Shown here in pieces: positions 45,501 through 60,500 of a DNA stretch of 64,000 nt. Each line of letters begins with the position of its first letter. Position 1 is the stretch's first letter. Source of the stretch: Jiulongibacter sp024742395 (GTDB lineage: Bacteria; Bacteroidota; Bacteroidia; Cytophagales; Spirosomataceae); assembly GCA_965249455.1 (NCBI GenBank), contig OZ252236.1, forward strand, positions 3,906,001-3,970,000. Direction: 5' to 3'. The translations under genes and the position numbers were made by a program. The notes beneath the pieces are model-generated. The model searched no databases. It was not told the origin of the DNA and was given only the letters and a program-made list of their open reading frames with translations.

Positions 45501-48500
45501 TCACAGGGTTCTGACCGCCTGTTTGCGTTTTATTTATGGTCAGACTTGGTGCCTGTGTGATTGGCGTTGCCGCTGTATCGCTCTCCGGTGTTGGCAGCTC
45601 GGTTGTCGTCACCACCGCTGTGTTGACAAGGTCTGTTCCCTTATCAATGTCGGCCTGAGTGACCTCATAAGAGATCGTGTAGGTCCATACTTCGTTTGTA
45701 TCCAATACATTGTTTGCAGAGATGCTTTCGCTTACTGCTGATAAAGTACCAATGGTTCCGTTTGGAAGTGTATCACTCACTACCACGCCTGTCAGGCTTT
45801 GGTTACCTGTGTTGTTTACCGTAATCGTATAATCGATTGTACCTGGTGTAGTGATTGGGTTTTGACCGCCGGTTTGCGTTTTATTTATGGTCAGACTTGG
45901 TGCCTGTGTGATTGGCGTTGCTGCTGTATCGGTCTCCGGTGTCGGTAGCTCAGTTGTCGTCACCACCGCTGTATTGACAAGCTCTGTTCCCTTATCAATG
46001 TCGGACTGAGTGACCTCATAAGAGATCGTGTAGGTCCATACTTCGTTTGTATCCAATACATTGTTCGCACTGATGCTCTCGCTTACTGCTGATAAAGTAC
46101 CAATGGTTCCGTTTGGAAGTGTATCACTCACTACCACGCCTGTCAGGCTTTGGTTACCTGTGTTGTTTACCGTAATCGTATAATCGATTGTACCTGGTGT
46201 TGTTACAGGGTTCTGACCGCCGGTTTGCGTTTTATTTATGGTCAGACTTGGTGCCTGTGTGATTGGCGTTGCTGCTGTATCGCTCTCCGGTGTTGGTAGC
46301 TCGGTTGTCGTCACCACCGCTGTGTTGACAAGCTCTGTTCCCTTATCAATGTCGGCCTGAGTGACCTCATAAGAGATTGTATACGTCCATACTTCGTTTG
46401 TATCCAATACATTGTTGGCAGAGATGCTCTCGCTTACTGCTGATAAAGTACCAATGGTTCCGTTTGGAAGTGTATCACTCACCACTACGCCTGTCAGGCT
46501 TTGGTTACCTGTATTGCTTACCGTAATCGTATAATCGATTGTACCTGGTGTTGTCACTGGGCTCTGACCGCCTGTTTGCATTTTATTTATGGTCAGACTT
46601 GGTGCCTGTGTGATTGGCGTTGCCGCTGTATCGCTCTCCGGTGTTGGCAGCTCGGTTGTCGTCACTACCGCTGTATTGACAAGGTCTGTTCCCTTATCAA
46701 TGTCGGCCTGAGTGACCTCATAAGAGATCGTGTAGGTCCATACTTCGTTTGTATCCAATACATTGTTGGCTGAGATGCTTTCTGTTACAGAAGATAGTGT
46801 GCCTACCGTACCATTCGGTAAGGTATCGCTTACCACTACGCCCGTCAGGCTTTGGTTACCTGTGTTGCTTACCGTAATCGTATAATCGATTGTACCTGGT
46901 GTTGTTACAGGGTTCTGACCGCCGGTTTGCGTTTTATTTATGGTCAGACTTGGTGCCTGTGTGATTGGCGTTGCCGCTGTATCGCTCTCCGGTGTTGGTA
47001 GCTCGGTTGTCGTCACCACCGCTGTGTTGACAAGCTCTGTTCCCTTATCAATGTCGGCCTGCGTAACATCGTAGCTGATCGTGTAGGTCCATACTTCGTT
47101 TGTATCCAATACATTGTTCGCAGAGATGCTCTCGCTTACTGCTGATAAAGTACCAATGGTTCCGTTTGGAAGCGTATCACTCACTACCACGCCTGTCAGG
47201 CTTTGGTTACCTGTATTGCTTACGGTAATCGTATAATCGATTGTACCTGGTGTTGTCACAGGACTCTGACCGCCTGTTTGCGTTTTATTTATGGTCAGAC
47301 TAGGTGCCTGTGTGATTGGCGTTGCCGCTGTATCGCTCTCTGGTGTTGGTAGCTCGGTTGTCGTCACCACCGCTGTATTGACAAGGTCTGTTCCCTTATC
47401 AATGTCGGCCTGAGTGACCTCATAAGAGATCGTATACGTCCATACTTCGTTTGTATCCAGAACATTGTTTGCAGAGATGCTTTCTGTTACAGAAGATAGT
47501 GTGCCTACCGTACCATTCGGCAAGGTATCGCTGACCACTACGCCTGTCAGGCTTTGGTTACCTGTATTGCTTACCACAATCTCATAGCCTAGTGTGCCTG
47601 GGCTTACTACTGGCTTTTGACCTGATGTTTGTGTCTTCACAATCGTTAAGGCTGGTGCCTGTGTGATTGGCGTTGCCGCTGTATCGCTCTCCGGTGTCGG
47701 TAGCTCGGTTGTCGTCACTACCGCTGTATTGACAAGGTCTGTTCCCTTATCAATGTCGGACTGAGTGACCTCATAAGAGATCGTATACGTCCATACTTCG
47801 TTTGTATCCAATACATTGTTCGCAGAGATGCTTTCTGTTACAGAAGATAGTGTGCCTACCGTACCATTCGGCAAGGTATCGCTTACCACTACGCCTGTCA
47901 GACTTTGGTTTCCTGTATTGTTTACCGTAATCGTATAATCGATTGTACCTGGTGTTGTCACAGGGATCTGACCGCCTGTTTGCGTTTTATTTATGGTCAG
48001 ACTTGGTGCCTGTGTGATTGGCGTTGCTGCGGTATCGCTCTCTGGTGTCGGTAGCTCGGTTGTCGTTACGACCGCTGTGTTGACAAGCTCTGTTCCCTTA
48101 TCAATGTCGGCCTGCGTGACCTCATAAGAGATCGTGTAGGTCCATACTTCGTTTGTATCCAATACATTGTTCGCACTGATGCTCTCGCTTACTGCTGATA
48201 AAGTACCAATGGTTCCGTTTGGAAGCGTATCACTCACCACCACGCCTGTCAGGCTTTGGTTACCTGTATTGCTTACCACAATCTCATAGCCTAGTGTGCC
48301 TGGACTTACTACTGGCTTTTGACCTGATGTTTGTGTCTTCACAATCGTTAAGGCTGGTGCCTGTGTGATTGGCGTTGCTGCTGTATCGCTCTCCGGTGTC
48401 GGCAGCTCGGTTGTCGTCACCACCGCTGTGTTGACAAGCTCTGTTCCATTATCAATGTCGGCCTGAGTGACCTCATAAGAGATCGTATACGTCCATACTT

Positions 48501-51500
48501 CGTTTGTATCCAATACATTGTTCGCACTGATGCTCTCGCTTACTGCTGATAAAGTACCAATGGTTCCGTTTGGAAGCGTATCACTCACCACTACGCCTGT
48601 CAGGCTTTGGTTACCTGTATTGCTTACCGTAATCGTATAATCGATTGTACCTGGTGTTGTCACTGGGCTCTGACCGCCTGTTTGCGTTTTATTTATGGTC
48701 AGACTTGGTGCCTGTGTGATTGGCGTTGCCGCTGTATCTGTCTCTGGTGTTGGCAGCTCGGTTGTCGTTACCACCGCTGTGTTGACAAGCTCTGTTCCCT
48801 TATCAATGTCGGCCTGCGTGACCTCATAAGAGATCGTGTAGGTCCATACTTCGTTTGTATCCAATACATTGTTCGCAGAGATGCTTTCGCTTACTGCTGA
48901 TAAAGTACCAATGGTTCCGTTTGGAAGTGTATCACTCACCACTACGCCTGTCAGGCTTTGGTTACCTGTGTTGCTTACCGTAATCGTATAATCGATTGTA
49001 CCTGGTGTTGTCACAGGCTTCTGACCGCCTGTTTGCGTTTTATTTATGGTCAGACTTGGTGCCTGTGTGATTGGCGTTGCTGCTGTATCGCTCTCCGGTG
49101 TTGGTAGCTCGGTTGTCGTCACCACCGCTGTGTTGACAAGGTCTGTTCCCTTATCAATGTCGGCCTGCGTAACATCGTAGCTGATCGTGTAGGTCCATAC
49201 CTCGTTTGTATCCAATACATTGTTTGCAGAGATGCTTTCGCTTACTGCTGATAGTGTTCCTACGGTACCGTTTGGAAGCGTATCACTCACCACTACGCCT
49301 GTCAGGCTTTGGTTACCTGTATTGCTTACCGTAATCGTATAATCGATTGTACCTGGACTTACTACTGGCTTTTGACCTGATGTTTGTGTCTTCACAATCG
49401 TTAAGGCTGGAGCCTGTGTGATTGGCGTTGCCGCTGTATCGCTCTCCGGTGTTGGCAGCTCGGTTGTCGTTACGACCGCTGTGTTGACAAGCTCTGTTCC
49501 CTTATCAATGTCGGCCTGAGTGACCTCATAAGAGATCGTATAGGTCCATACTTCGTTTGTATCCAATACATTGTTCGCAGAGATGCTTTCGCTTACTGCT
49601 GATAAAGTACCAATGGTTCCGTTTGGAAGCGTATCGCTGACCACTACGCCTGTCAGGCTTTGGTTACCTGTATTGCTTACGGTAATCGTATAATCGATTG
49701 TACCTGGTGTTGTTACAGGGTTCTGACCGCCGGTTTGCGTTTTATTTATGGTCAGACTTGGTGCCTGTGTGATTGGCGTTGCCGCTGTATCGGTCTCCGG
49801 TGTTGGTAGCTCGGTTGTCGTCACCACCGCTGTGTTGACAAGCTCTGTTCCCTTATCAATGTCGGCCTGAGTGACCTCATAAGAGATCGTGTAGGTCCAT
49901 ACTTCGTTTGTATCCAGAACATTGTTGGCACTGATGCTTTCGCTTACTGCTGATAGTGTCCCTACTGTTCCGTTTGGAAGCGTATCGCTTACCACTACGC
50001 CTGTCAGGCTTTGGTTACCTGTATTGCTTACCACAATCTCATAGCCTAGTGTGCCTGGACTTACTACTGGCTTTTGACCTGATGTTTGTGTCTTCACAAT
50101 CGTTAAGGCTGGTGCCTGTGTGATTGGCGTTGCTGCTGTATCGCTCTCCGGTGTTGGTAGCTCGGTTGTCGTCACCACCGCTGTGTTGACTAGGTCTGTT
50201 CCCTTATCAATGTCGGCCTGCGTGACCTCATAAGAGATCGTATAGGTCCATACTTCGTTTGTATCCAGAACATTGTTGGCACTGATGCTTTCGCTTACTG
50301 CTGATAGTGTCCCTACTGTTCCGTTTGGAAGCGTATCGCTTACCACTACGCCTGTCAGGCTTTGGTTACCTGTATTGCTTACCACAATCTCATAGCCTAG
50401 TGTACCTGGACTTACTACTGGCTTTTGACCTGATGTTTGTGTCTTCACAATCGTTAAGGCTGGTGCCTGTGTGATTGGCGTTGCCGCTGTATCGGTCTCC
50501 GGTGTTGGTAGCTCGGTTGTCGTCACCACCGCTGTGTTGACAAGCTCTGTTCCCTTATCAATGTCGGCCTGAGTGACCTCATAAGAGATCGTGTAGGTCC
50601 ATACTTCGTTTGTATCCAGAACATTGTTGGCACTGATGCTTTCGCTTACTGCTGATAGTGTCCCTACTGTTCCGTTTGGAAGCGTATCGCTTACCACTAC
50701 GCCTGTCAGGCTTTGGTTACCTGTATTGCTTACCACAATCTCATAGCCTAGTGTGCCTGGACTTACTACTGGCTTTTGACCTGATGTTTGTGTCTTCACA
50801 ATCGTTAAGGCTGGTGCCTGTGTGATTGGCGTTGCCGCTGTATCGGTCTCCGGTGTCGGCAGCTCGGTTGTCGTCACCACCGCTGTGTTGACAAGCTCTG
50901 CTCCCTTATCAATGTCGGCCTGCGTAACATCGTAGCTGATCGTATAGGTCCATACTTCGTTTGTATCCAATACATTGTTTACAGAGATGCTTTCGCTTGC
51001 TGCTGATAGTGTCCCTACTGTTCCGTTTGGAAGCGTATCGCTTACCACTACGCCTGTCAGGCTTTGGTTACCTGTATTGCTTACCACAATCTCATAGCCT
51101 AGTGTACCTGGACTTACTACTGGCTTTTGACCTGATGTTTGTGTCTTCACAATCGTTAAGGCTGGTGCCTGTGTGATTGGCGTTGCTGCTGTATCGCTCT
51201 CCGGTGTCGGTAGCTCGGTTGTCGTCACTACCGCTGTATTGACAAGGTCTGTTCCCTTATCAATGTCGGCCTGAGTGACATCGTAGCTGATCGTGTAGGT
51301 CCATACTTCGTTTGTATCCAATACATTGTTCGCAGAGATGCTTTCGCTTACTGCTGATAAAGTACCAATGGTTCCGTTTGGAAGCGTATCGCTCACTACC
51401 ACGCCTGTCAGACTTTGGTTACCTGTATTGCTTACCACAATCTCATAGCCTAGTGTGCCTGGACTTACTACTGGCTTTTGACCTGATGTTTGTGTCTTCA

Positions 51501-54500
51501 CAATCGTTAAGGCTGGTGCCTGTGTGATTGGCGTTGCTGCTGTATCGCTCTCCGGTGTCGGTAGCTCAGTTGTCGTCACTACCGCTGTATTGACAAGGTC
51601 TGTTCCCTTATCAATGTCGGACTGAGTGACCTCATAAGAGATCGTATACGTCCATACTTCGTTTGTATCCAATACATTGTTTGCAGAGATGCTTTCTGTT
51701 ACAGAAGATAGTGTGCCTACCGTACCATTCGGCAAGGTATCGCTGACCACTACGCCTGTCAGGCTTTGGTTACCTGTATTGCTTACCGTAATCGTATAAT
51801 CGATTGTACCTGGTGTTGTCACAGGGCTCTGACCGCCGGTTTGCGTTTTATTTATGGTCAGACTTGGTGCCTGTGTGATTGGCGTTGCCGCTGTATCGCT
51901 CTCCGGTGTTGGTAGCTCGGTTGTCGTCACCACCGCTGTATTGACAAGCTCTGCTCCCTTATCAATGTCGGCCTGAGTGACCTCATAAGAGATCGTATAC
52001 GTCCATACTTCGTTTGTATCCAATACATTGTTTGCAGAGATGCTTTCGCTTACTGCTGATAAAGTACCAATGGTTCCGTTTGGAAGTGTATCGCTTACCA
52101 CCACGCCTGTCAGACTTTGGTTACCTGTGTTGTTTACCGTAATCGTATAATCGATTGTACCTGGTGTTGTCACAGGGTTCTGACCGCCGGTTTGCGTTTT
52201 ATTTATGGTCAGACTTGGTGCCTGTGTGATTGGCGTTGCCGCTGTATCGCTCTCCGGTGTTGGCAGCTCGGTTGTCGTCACCACCGCTGTGTTGACAAGG
52301 TCTGTTCCCTTATCAATGTCGGCCTGAGTGACCTCATAAGAGATCGTGTAGGTCCATACTTCGTTTGTATCCAATACATTGTTGGCAGAGATGCTTTCGC
52401 TTACTGCTGATAAAGTACCAATGGTTCCGTTTGGAAGTGTATCACTCACTACCACGCCTGTCAGGCTTTGGTTACCTGTGTTGTTTACCGTAATCGTATA
52501 ATCGATTGTACCTGGTGTAGTGATTGGGTTTTGACCGCCGGTTTGCGTTTTATTTATGGTCAGACTTGGTGCCTGTGTGATTGGCGTTGCTGCTGTATCG
52601 GTCTCCGGTGTCGGTAGCTCAGTTGTCGTCACCACCGCTGTATTGACAAGCTCTGTTCCCTTATCAATGTCGGACTGAGTGACCTCATAAGAGATCGTAT
52701 ACGTCCATACTTCGTTGGTGTCCAGTACATTGTTGGCAGAGATGCTCTCGCTTACTGCTGATAAAGTACCAATGGTTCCGTTTGGAAGCGTATCGCTGAC
52801 CACTACGCCTGTCAGGCTTTGGTTACCTGTGTTGTTTACCGTAATCGTATAATCGATTGTACCTGGTGTTGTCACAGGGTTCTGACCGCCTGTTTGCGTT
52901 TTATTTATGGTCAGACTTGGTGCCTGTGTGATTGGCGTTGCTGCTGTATCGCTCTCCGGTGTTGGTAGCTCGGTTGTCGTCACCACCGCTGTATTGACAA
53001 GCTCTGCTCCCTTATCAATGTCGGCCTGAGTGACCTCATAAGAGATCGTATACGTCCATACTTCGTTTGTATCCAATACATTGTTTGCAGAGATGCTTTC
53101 GCTTACTGCTGATAAAGTACCAATGGTTCCGTTTGGAAGTGTATCGCTTACCACCACGCCTGTCAGACTTTGGTTACCTGTGTTGTTTACCGTAATCGTA
53201 TAATCGATTGTACCTGGTGTTGTCACAGGGTTCTGACCGCCGGTTTGCGTTTTATTTATGGTCAGACTTGGTGCCTGTGTGATTGGCGTTGCCGCTGTAT
53301 CGCTCTCCGGTGTTGGCAGCTCGGTTGTCGTCACCACCGCTGTGTTGACAAGGTCTGTTCCCTTATCAATGTCGGCCTGAGTGACCTCATAAGAGATCGT
53401 GTAGGTCCATACTTCGTTTGTATCCAATACATTGTTTGCAGAGATGCTTTCGCTTACTGCTGATAAAGTACCAATGGTTCCGTTTGGAAGTGTATCACTC
53501 ACTACCACGCCTGTCAGGCTTTGGTTACCTGTGTTGTTTACCGTAATCGTATAATCGATTGTACCTGGTGTAGTGATTGGGTTTTGACCGCCGGTTTGCG
53601 TTTTATTTATGGTCAGACTTGGTGCCTGTGTGATTGGCGTTGCTGCTGTATCGGTCTCCGGTGTCGGTAGCTCAGTTGTCGTCACCACCGCTGTATTGAC
53701 AAGCTCTGTTCCCTTATCAATGTCGGACTGAGTGACCTCATAAGAGATCGTGTAGGTCCATACTTCGTTTGTATCCAATACATTGTTCGCACTGATGCTC
53801 TCGCTTACTGCTGATAAAGTACCAATGGTTCCGTTTGGAAGTGTATCACTCACTACCACGCCTGTCAGGCTTTGGTTACCTGTGTTGTTTACCGTAATCG
53901 TATAATCGATTGTACCTGGTGTTGTTACAGGGTTCTGACCGCCGGTTTGCGTTTTATTTATGGTCAGACTTGGTGCCTGTGTGATTGGCGTTGCTGCTGT
54001 ATCGCTCTCCGGTGTTGGTAGCTCGGTTGTCGTCACCACCGCTGTGTTGACAAGCTCTGTTCCCTTATCAATGTCGGCCTGAGTGACCTCATAAGAGATT
54101 GTATACGTCCATACTTCGTTTGTATCCAATACATTGTTGGCAGAGATGCTCTCGCTTACTGCTGATAAAGTACCAATGGTTCCGTTTGGAAGTGTATCAC
54201 TCACCACTACGCCTGTCAGGCTTTGGTTACCTGTATTGCTTACCGTAATCGTATAATCGATTGTACCTGGTGTTGTCACTGGGCTCTGACCGCCTGTTTG
54301 CATTTTATTTATGGTCAGACTTGGTGCCTGTGTGATTGGCGTTGCCGCTGTATCGCTCTCCGGTGTTGGCAGCTCGGTTGTCGTCACTACCGCTGTATTG
54401 ACAAGGTCTGTTCCCTTATCAATGTCGGCCTGAGTGACCTCATAAGAGATCGTGTAGGTCCATACTTCGTTTGTATCCAATACATTGTTGGCTGAGATGC

Positions 54501-57500
54501 TTTCTGTTACAGAAGATAGTGTGCCTACCGTACCATTCGGTAAGGTATCGCTTACCACTACGCCCGTCAGGCTTTGGTTACCTGTGTTGCTTACCGTAAT
54601 CGTATAATCGATTGTACCTGGTGTTGTTACAGGGTTCTGACCGCCGGTTTGCGTTTTATTTATGGTCAGACTTGGTGCCTGTGTGATTGGCGTTGCCGCT
54701 GTATCGCTCTCCGGTGTTGGTAGCTCGGTTGTCGTCACCACCGCTGTGTTGACAAGCTCTGTTCCCTTATCAATGTCGGCCTGCGTAACATCGTAGCTGA
54801 TCGTGTAGGTCCATACTTCGTTTGTATCCAATACATTGTTCGCAGAGATGCTCTCGCTTACTGCTGATAAAGTACCAATGGTTCCGTTTGGAAGCGTATC
54901 ACTCACTACCACGCCTGTCAGGCTTTGGTTACCTGTATTGCTTACGGTAATCGTATAATCGATTGTACCTGGTGTTGTCACAGGACTCTGACCGCCTGTT
55001 TGCGTTTTATTTATGGTCAGACTAGGTGCCTGTGTGATTGGCGTTGCCGCTGTATCGCTCTCTGGTGTTGGTAGCTCGGTTGTCGTCACCACCGCTGTAT
55101 TGACAAGGTCTGTTCCCTTATCAATGTCGGCCTGAGTGACCTCATAAGAGATCGTATACGTCCATACTTCGTTTGTATCCAGAACATTGTTTGCAGAGAT
55201 GCTTTCTGTTACAGAAGATAGTGTGCCTACCGTACCATTCGGCAAGGTATCGCTGACCACTACGCCTGTCAGGCTTTGGTTACCTGTATTGCTTACCACA
55301 ATCTCATAGCCTAGTGTGCCTGGGCTTACTACTGGCTTTTGACCTGATGTTTGTGTCTTCACAATCGTTAAGGCTGGTGCCTGTGTGATTGGCGTTGCCG
55401 CTGTATCGCTCTCCGGTGTCGGTAGCTCGGTTGTCGTCACTACCGCTGTATTGACAAGGTCTGTTCCCTTATCAATGTCGGACTGAGTGACCTCATAAGA
55501 GATCGTATACGTCCATACTTCGTTTGTATCCAATACATTGTTCGCAGAGATGCTTTCTGTTACAGAAGATAGTGTGCCTACCGTACCATTCGGCAAGGTA
55601 TCGCTTACCACTACGCCTGTCAGACTTTGGTTTCCTGTATTGTTTACCGTAATCGTATAATCGATTGTACCTGGTGTTGTCACAGGGATCTGACCGCCTG
55701 TTTGCGTTTTATTTATGGTCAGACTTGGTGCCTGTGTGATTGGCGTTGCTGCGGTATCGCTCTCTGGTGTCGGTAGCTCGGTTGTCGTTACGACCGCTGT
55801 GTTGACAAGCTCTGTTCCCTTATCAATGTCGGCCTGCGTGACCTCATAAGAGATCGTGTAGGTCCATACTTCGTTTGTATCCAATACATTGTTCGCACTG
55901 ATGCTCTCGCTTACTGCTGATAAAGTACCAATGGTTCCGTTTGGAAGCGTATCACTCACCACCACGCCTGTCAGGCTTTGGTTACCTGTATTGCTTACCA
56001 CAATCTCATAGCCTAGTGTGCCTGGACTTACTACTGGCTTTTGACCTGATGTTTGTGTCTTCACAATCGTTAAGGCTGGTGCCTGTGTGATTGGCGTTGC
56101 TGCTGTATCGCTCTCCGGTGTCGGCAGCTCGGTTGTCGTCACCACCGCTGTGTTGACAAGCTCTGTTCCATTATCAATGTCGGCCTGAGTGACCTCATAA
56201 GAGATCGTATACGTCCATACTTCGTTTGTATCCAATACATTGTTCGCACTGATGCTCTCGCTTACTGCTGATAAAGTACCAATGGTTCCGTTTGGAAGCG
56301 TATCACTCACCACTACGCCTGTCAGGCTTTGGTTACCTGTATTGCTTACCGTAATCGTATAATCGATTGTACCTGGTGTTGTCACTGGGCTCTGACCGCC
56401 TGTTTGCGTTTTATTTATGGTCAGACTTGGTGCCTGTGTGATTGGCGTTGCCGCTGTATCTGTCTCTGGTGTTGGCAGCTCGGTTGTCGTTACCACCGCT
56501 GTGTTGACAAGCTCTGTTCCCTTATCAATGTCGGCCTGCGTGACCTCATAAGAGATCGTGTAGGTCCATACTTCGTTTGTATCCAATACATTGTTCGCAG
56601 AGATGCTTTCGCTTACTGCTGATAAAGTACCAATGGTTCCGTTTGGAAGTGTATCACTCACCACTACGCCTGTCAGGCTTTGGTTACCTGTGTTGCTTAC
56701 CGTAATCGTATAATCGATTGTACCTGGTGTTGTCACAGGCTTCTGACCGCCTGTTTGCGTTTTATTTATGGTCAGACTTGGTGCCTGTGTGATTGGCGTT
56801 GCTGCTGTATCGCTCTCCGGTGTTGGTAGCTCGGTTGTCGTCACCACCGCTGTGTTGACAAGGTCTGTTCCCTTATCAATGTCGGCCTGCGTAACATCGT
56901 AGCTGATCGTGTAGGTCCATACCTCGTTTGTATCCAATACATTGTTTGCAGAGATGCTTTCGCTTACTGCTGATAGTGTTCCTACGGTACCGTTTGGAAG
57001 CGTATCACTCACCACTACGCCTGTCAGGCTTTGGTTACCTGTATTGCTTACCGTAATCGTATAATCGATTGTACCTGGACTTACTACTGGCTTTTGACCT
57101 GATGTTTGTGTCTTCACAATCGTTAAGGCTGGAGCCTGTGTGATTGGCGTTGCCGCTGTATCGCTCTCCGGTGTTGGCAGCTCGGTTGTCGTTACGACCG
57201 CTGTGTTGACAAGCTCTGTTCCCTTATCAATGTCGGCCTGAGTGACCTCATAAGAGATCGTATAGGTCCATACTTCGTTTGTATCCAATACATTGTTCGC
57301 AGAGATGCTTTCGCTTACTGCTGATAAAGTACCAATGGTTCCGTTTGGAAGCGTATCGCTGACCACTACGCCTGTCAGGCTTTGGTTACCTGTATTGCTT
57401 ACGGTAATCGTATAATCGATTGTACCTGGTGTTGTTACAGGGTTCTGACCGCCGGTTTGCGTTTTATTTATGGTCAGACTTGGTGCCTGTGTGATTGGCG

Positions 57501-60500
57501 TTGCCGCTGTATCGGTCTCCGGTGTTGGTAGCTCGGTTGTCGTCACCACCGCTGTGTTGACAAGCTCTGTTCCCTTATCAATGTCGGCCTGAGTGACCTC
57601 ATAAGAGATCGTGTAGGTCCATACTTCGTTTGTATCCAGAACATTGTTGGCACTGATGCTTTCGCTTACTGCTGATAGTGTCCCTACTGTTCCGTTTGGA
57701 AGCGTATCGCTTACCACTACGCCTGTCAGGCTTTGGTTACCTGTATTGCTTACCACAATCTCATAGCCTAGTGTGCCTGGACTTACTACTGGCTTTTGAC
57801 CTGATGTTTGTGTCTTCACAATCGTTAAGGCTGGTGCCTGTGTGATTGGCGTTGCTGCTGTATCGCTCTCCGGTGTTGGTAGCTCGGTTGTCGTCACCAC
57901 CGCTGTGTTGACTAGGTCTGTTCCCTTATCAATGTCGGCCTGCGTGACCTCATAAGAGATCGTATAGGTCCATACTTCGTTTGTATCCAGAACATTGTTG
58001 GCACTGATGCTTTCGCTTACTGCTGATAGTGTCCCTACTGTTCCGTTTGGAAGCGTATCGCTTACCACTACGCCTGTCAGGCTTTGGTTACCTGTATTGC
58101 TTACCACAATCTCATAGCCTAGTGTACCTGGACTTACTACTGGCTTTTGACCTGATGTTTGTGTCTTCACAATCGTTAAGGCTGGTGCCTGTGTGATTGG
58201 CGTTGCCGCTGTATCGGTCTCCGGTGTTGGTAGCTCGGTTGTCGTCACCACCGCTGTGTTGACAAGCTCTGTTCCCTTATCAATGTCGGCCTGAGTGACC
58301 TCATAAGAGATCGTGTAGGTCCATACTTCGTTTGTATCCAGAACATTGTTGGCACTGATGCTTTCGCTTACTGCTGATAGTGTCCCTACTGTTCCGTTTG
58401 GAAGCGTATCGCTTACCACTACGCCTGTCAGGCTTTGGTTACCTGTATTGCTTACCACAATCTCATAGCCTAGTGTGCCTGGACTTACTACTGGCTTTTG
58501 ACCTGATGTTTGTGTCTTCACAATCGTTAAGGCTGGTGCCTGTGTGATTGGCGTTGCCGCTGTATCGGTCTCCGGTGTCGGCAGCTCGGTTGTCGTCACC
58601 ACCGCTGTGTTGACAAGCTCTGCTCCCTTATCAATGTCGGCCTGCGTAACATCGTAGCTGATCGTATAGGTCCATACTTCGTTTGTATCCAATACATTGT
58701 TTACAGAGATGCTTTCGCTTGCTGCTGATAGTGTCCCTACTGTTCCGTTTGGAAGCGTATCGCTTACCACTACGCCTGTCAGGCTTTGGTTACCTGTATT
58801 GCTTACCACAATCTCATAGCCTAGTGTACCTGGACTTACTACTGGCTTTTGACCTGATGTTTGTGTCTTCACAATCGTTAAGGCTGGTGCCTGTGTGATT
58901 GGCGTTGCTGCTGTATCGCTCTCCGGTGTCGGTAGCTCGGTTGTCGTCACTACCGCTGTATTGACAAGGTCTGTTCCCTTATCAATGTCGGCCTGAGTGA
59001 CATCGTAGCTGATCGTGTAGGTCCATACTTCGTTTGTATCCAATACATTGTTCGCAGAGATGCTTTCGCTTACTGCTGATAAAGTACCAATGGTTCCGTT
59101 TGGAAGCGTATCGCTGACCACTACGCCTGTCAGGCTTTGGTTACCTGTATTACTTACCGTAATCGTATAATCGATTGTACCTGGACTTACTACTGGCTTT
59201 TGACCTGATGTTTGTGTCTTCACAATCGTTAAGGCTGGTGCCTGTGTGATTGGCGTTGCTGCTGTATCGCTCTCCGGTGTCGGTAGCTCAGTTGTCGTCA
59301 CTACCGCTGTATTGACAAGGTCTGTTCCCTTATCAATGTCGGACTGAGTGACCTCATAAGAGATCGTATACGTCCATACTTCGTTGGTGTCCAGTACATT
59401 GTTGGCAGAGATGCTCTCGCTTACTGCTGATAAAGTACCAATGGTTCCGTTTGGAAGTGTATCACTCACTACCACGCCTGTCAGGCTTTGGTTACCTGTG
59501 TTGCTTACCACAATCTCATAGCCTAGTGTGCCTGGACTTACTACTGGCTTTTGACCTGATGTTTGTGTCTTCACAATCGTTAAGGCTGGTGCCTGTGTGA
59601 TTGGCGTTGCCGCTGTATCGCTCTCCGGTGTTGGTAGCTCGGTTGTCGTCACCACCGCTGTGTTGACAAGCTCTGTTCCCTTATCAATGTCGGCCTGCGT
59701 GACCTCATAAGAGATCGTATAGGTCCATACTTCGTTTGTATCCAGAACATTGTTGGCACTGATGCTTTCGCTTACTGCTGATAAAGTACCAATGGTTCCG
59801 TTTGGAAGCGTATCGCTGACCACTACACCCGTCAGGCTTTGGTTACCTGTATTGCTTACCACAATCTCATAGCCTAGTGTGCCTGGACTTACTACTGGCT
59901 TTTGACCTGATGTTTGCGTTTTATTTATGGTCAGACTTGGTGCCTGTGTGATTGGCGTTGCTGCTGTATCGCTCTCCGGTGTTGGTAGCTCGGTTGTCGT
60001 CACCACCGCTGTGTTGACTAGGTCTGTTCCCTTATCAATGTCGGACTGAGTGACCTCATAAGAGATCGTATACGTCCATACTTCGTTTGTATCCAATACA
60101 TTGTTTGCAGAGATGCTTTCTGTTACAGAAGATAGTGTGCCTACCGTACCATTCGGCAAGGTATCGCTGACCACTACGCCTGTCAGGCTTTGGTTACCTG
60201 TATTGCTTACCACAATCTCATAGCCTAGTGTGCCTGGGCTTACTACTGGCTTTTGACCTGATGTTTGTGTCTTCACAATCGTTAAGGCTGGTGCCTGTGT
60301 GATTGGCGTTGCTGCTGTATCGCTCTCCGGTGTCGGTAGCTCGGTTGTCGTCACTACCGCTGTATTGACAAGGTCTGTTCCCTTATCAATGTCGGCCTGA
60401 GTGACATCGTAGCTGATCGTGTAGGTCCATACTTCGTTTGTATCCAATACATTGTTCGCAGAGATGCTTTCGCTTACTGCTGATAAAGTACCAATGGTTC

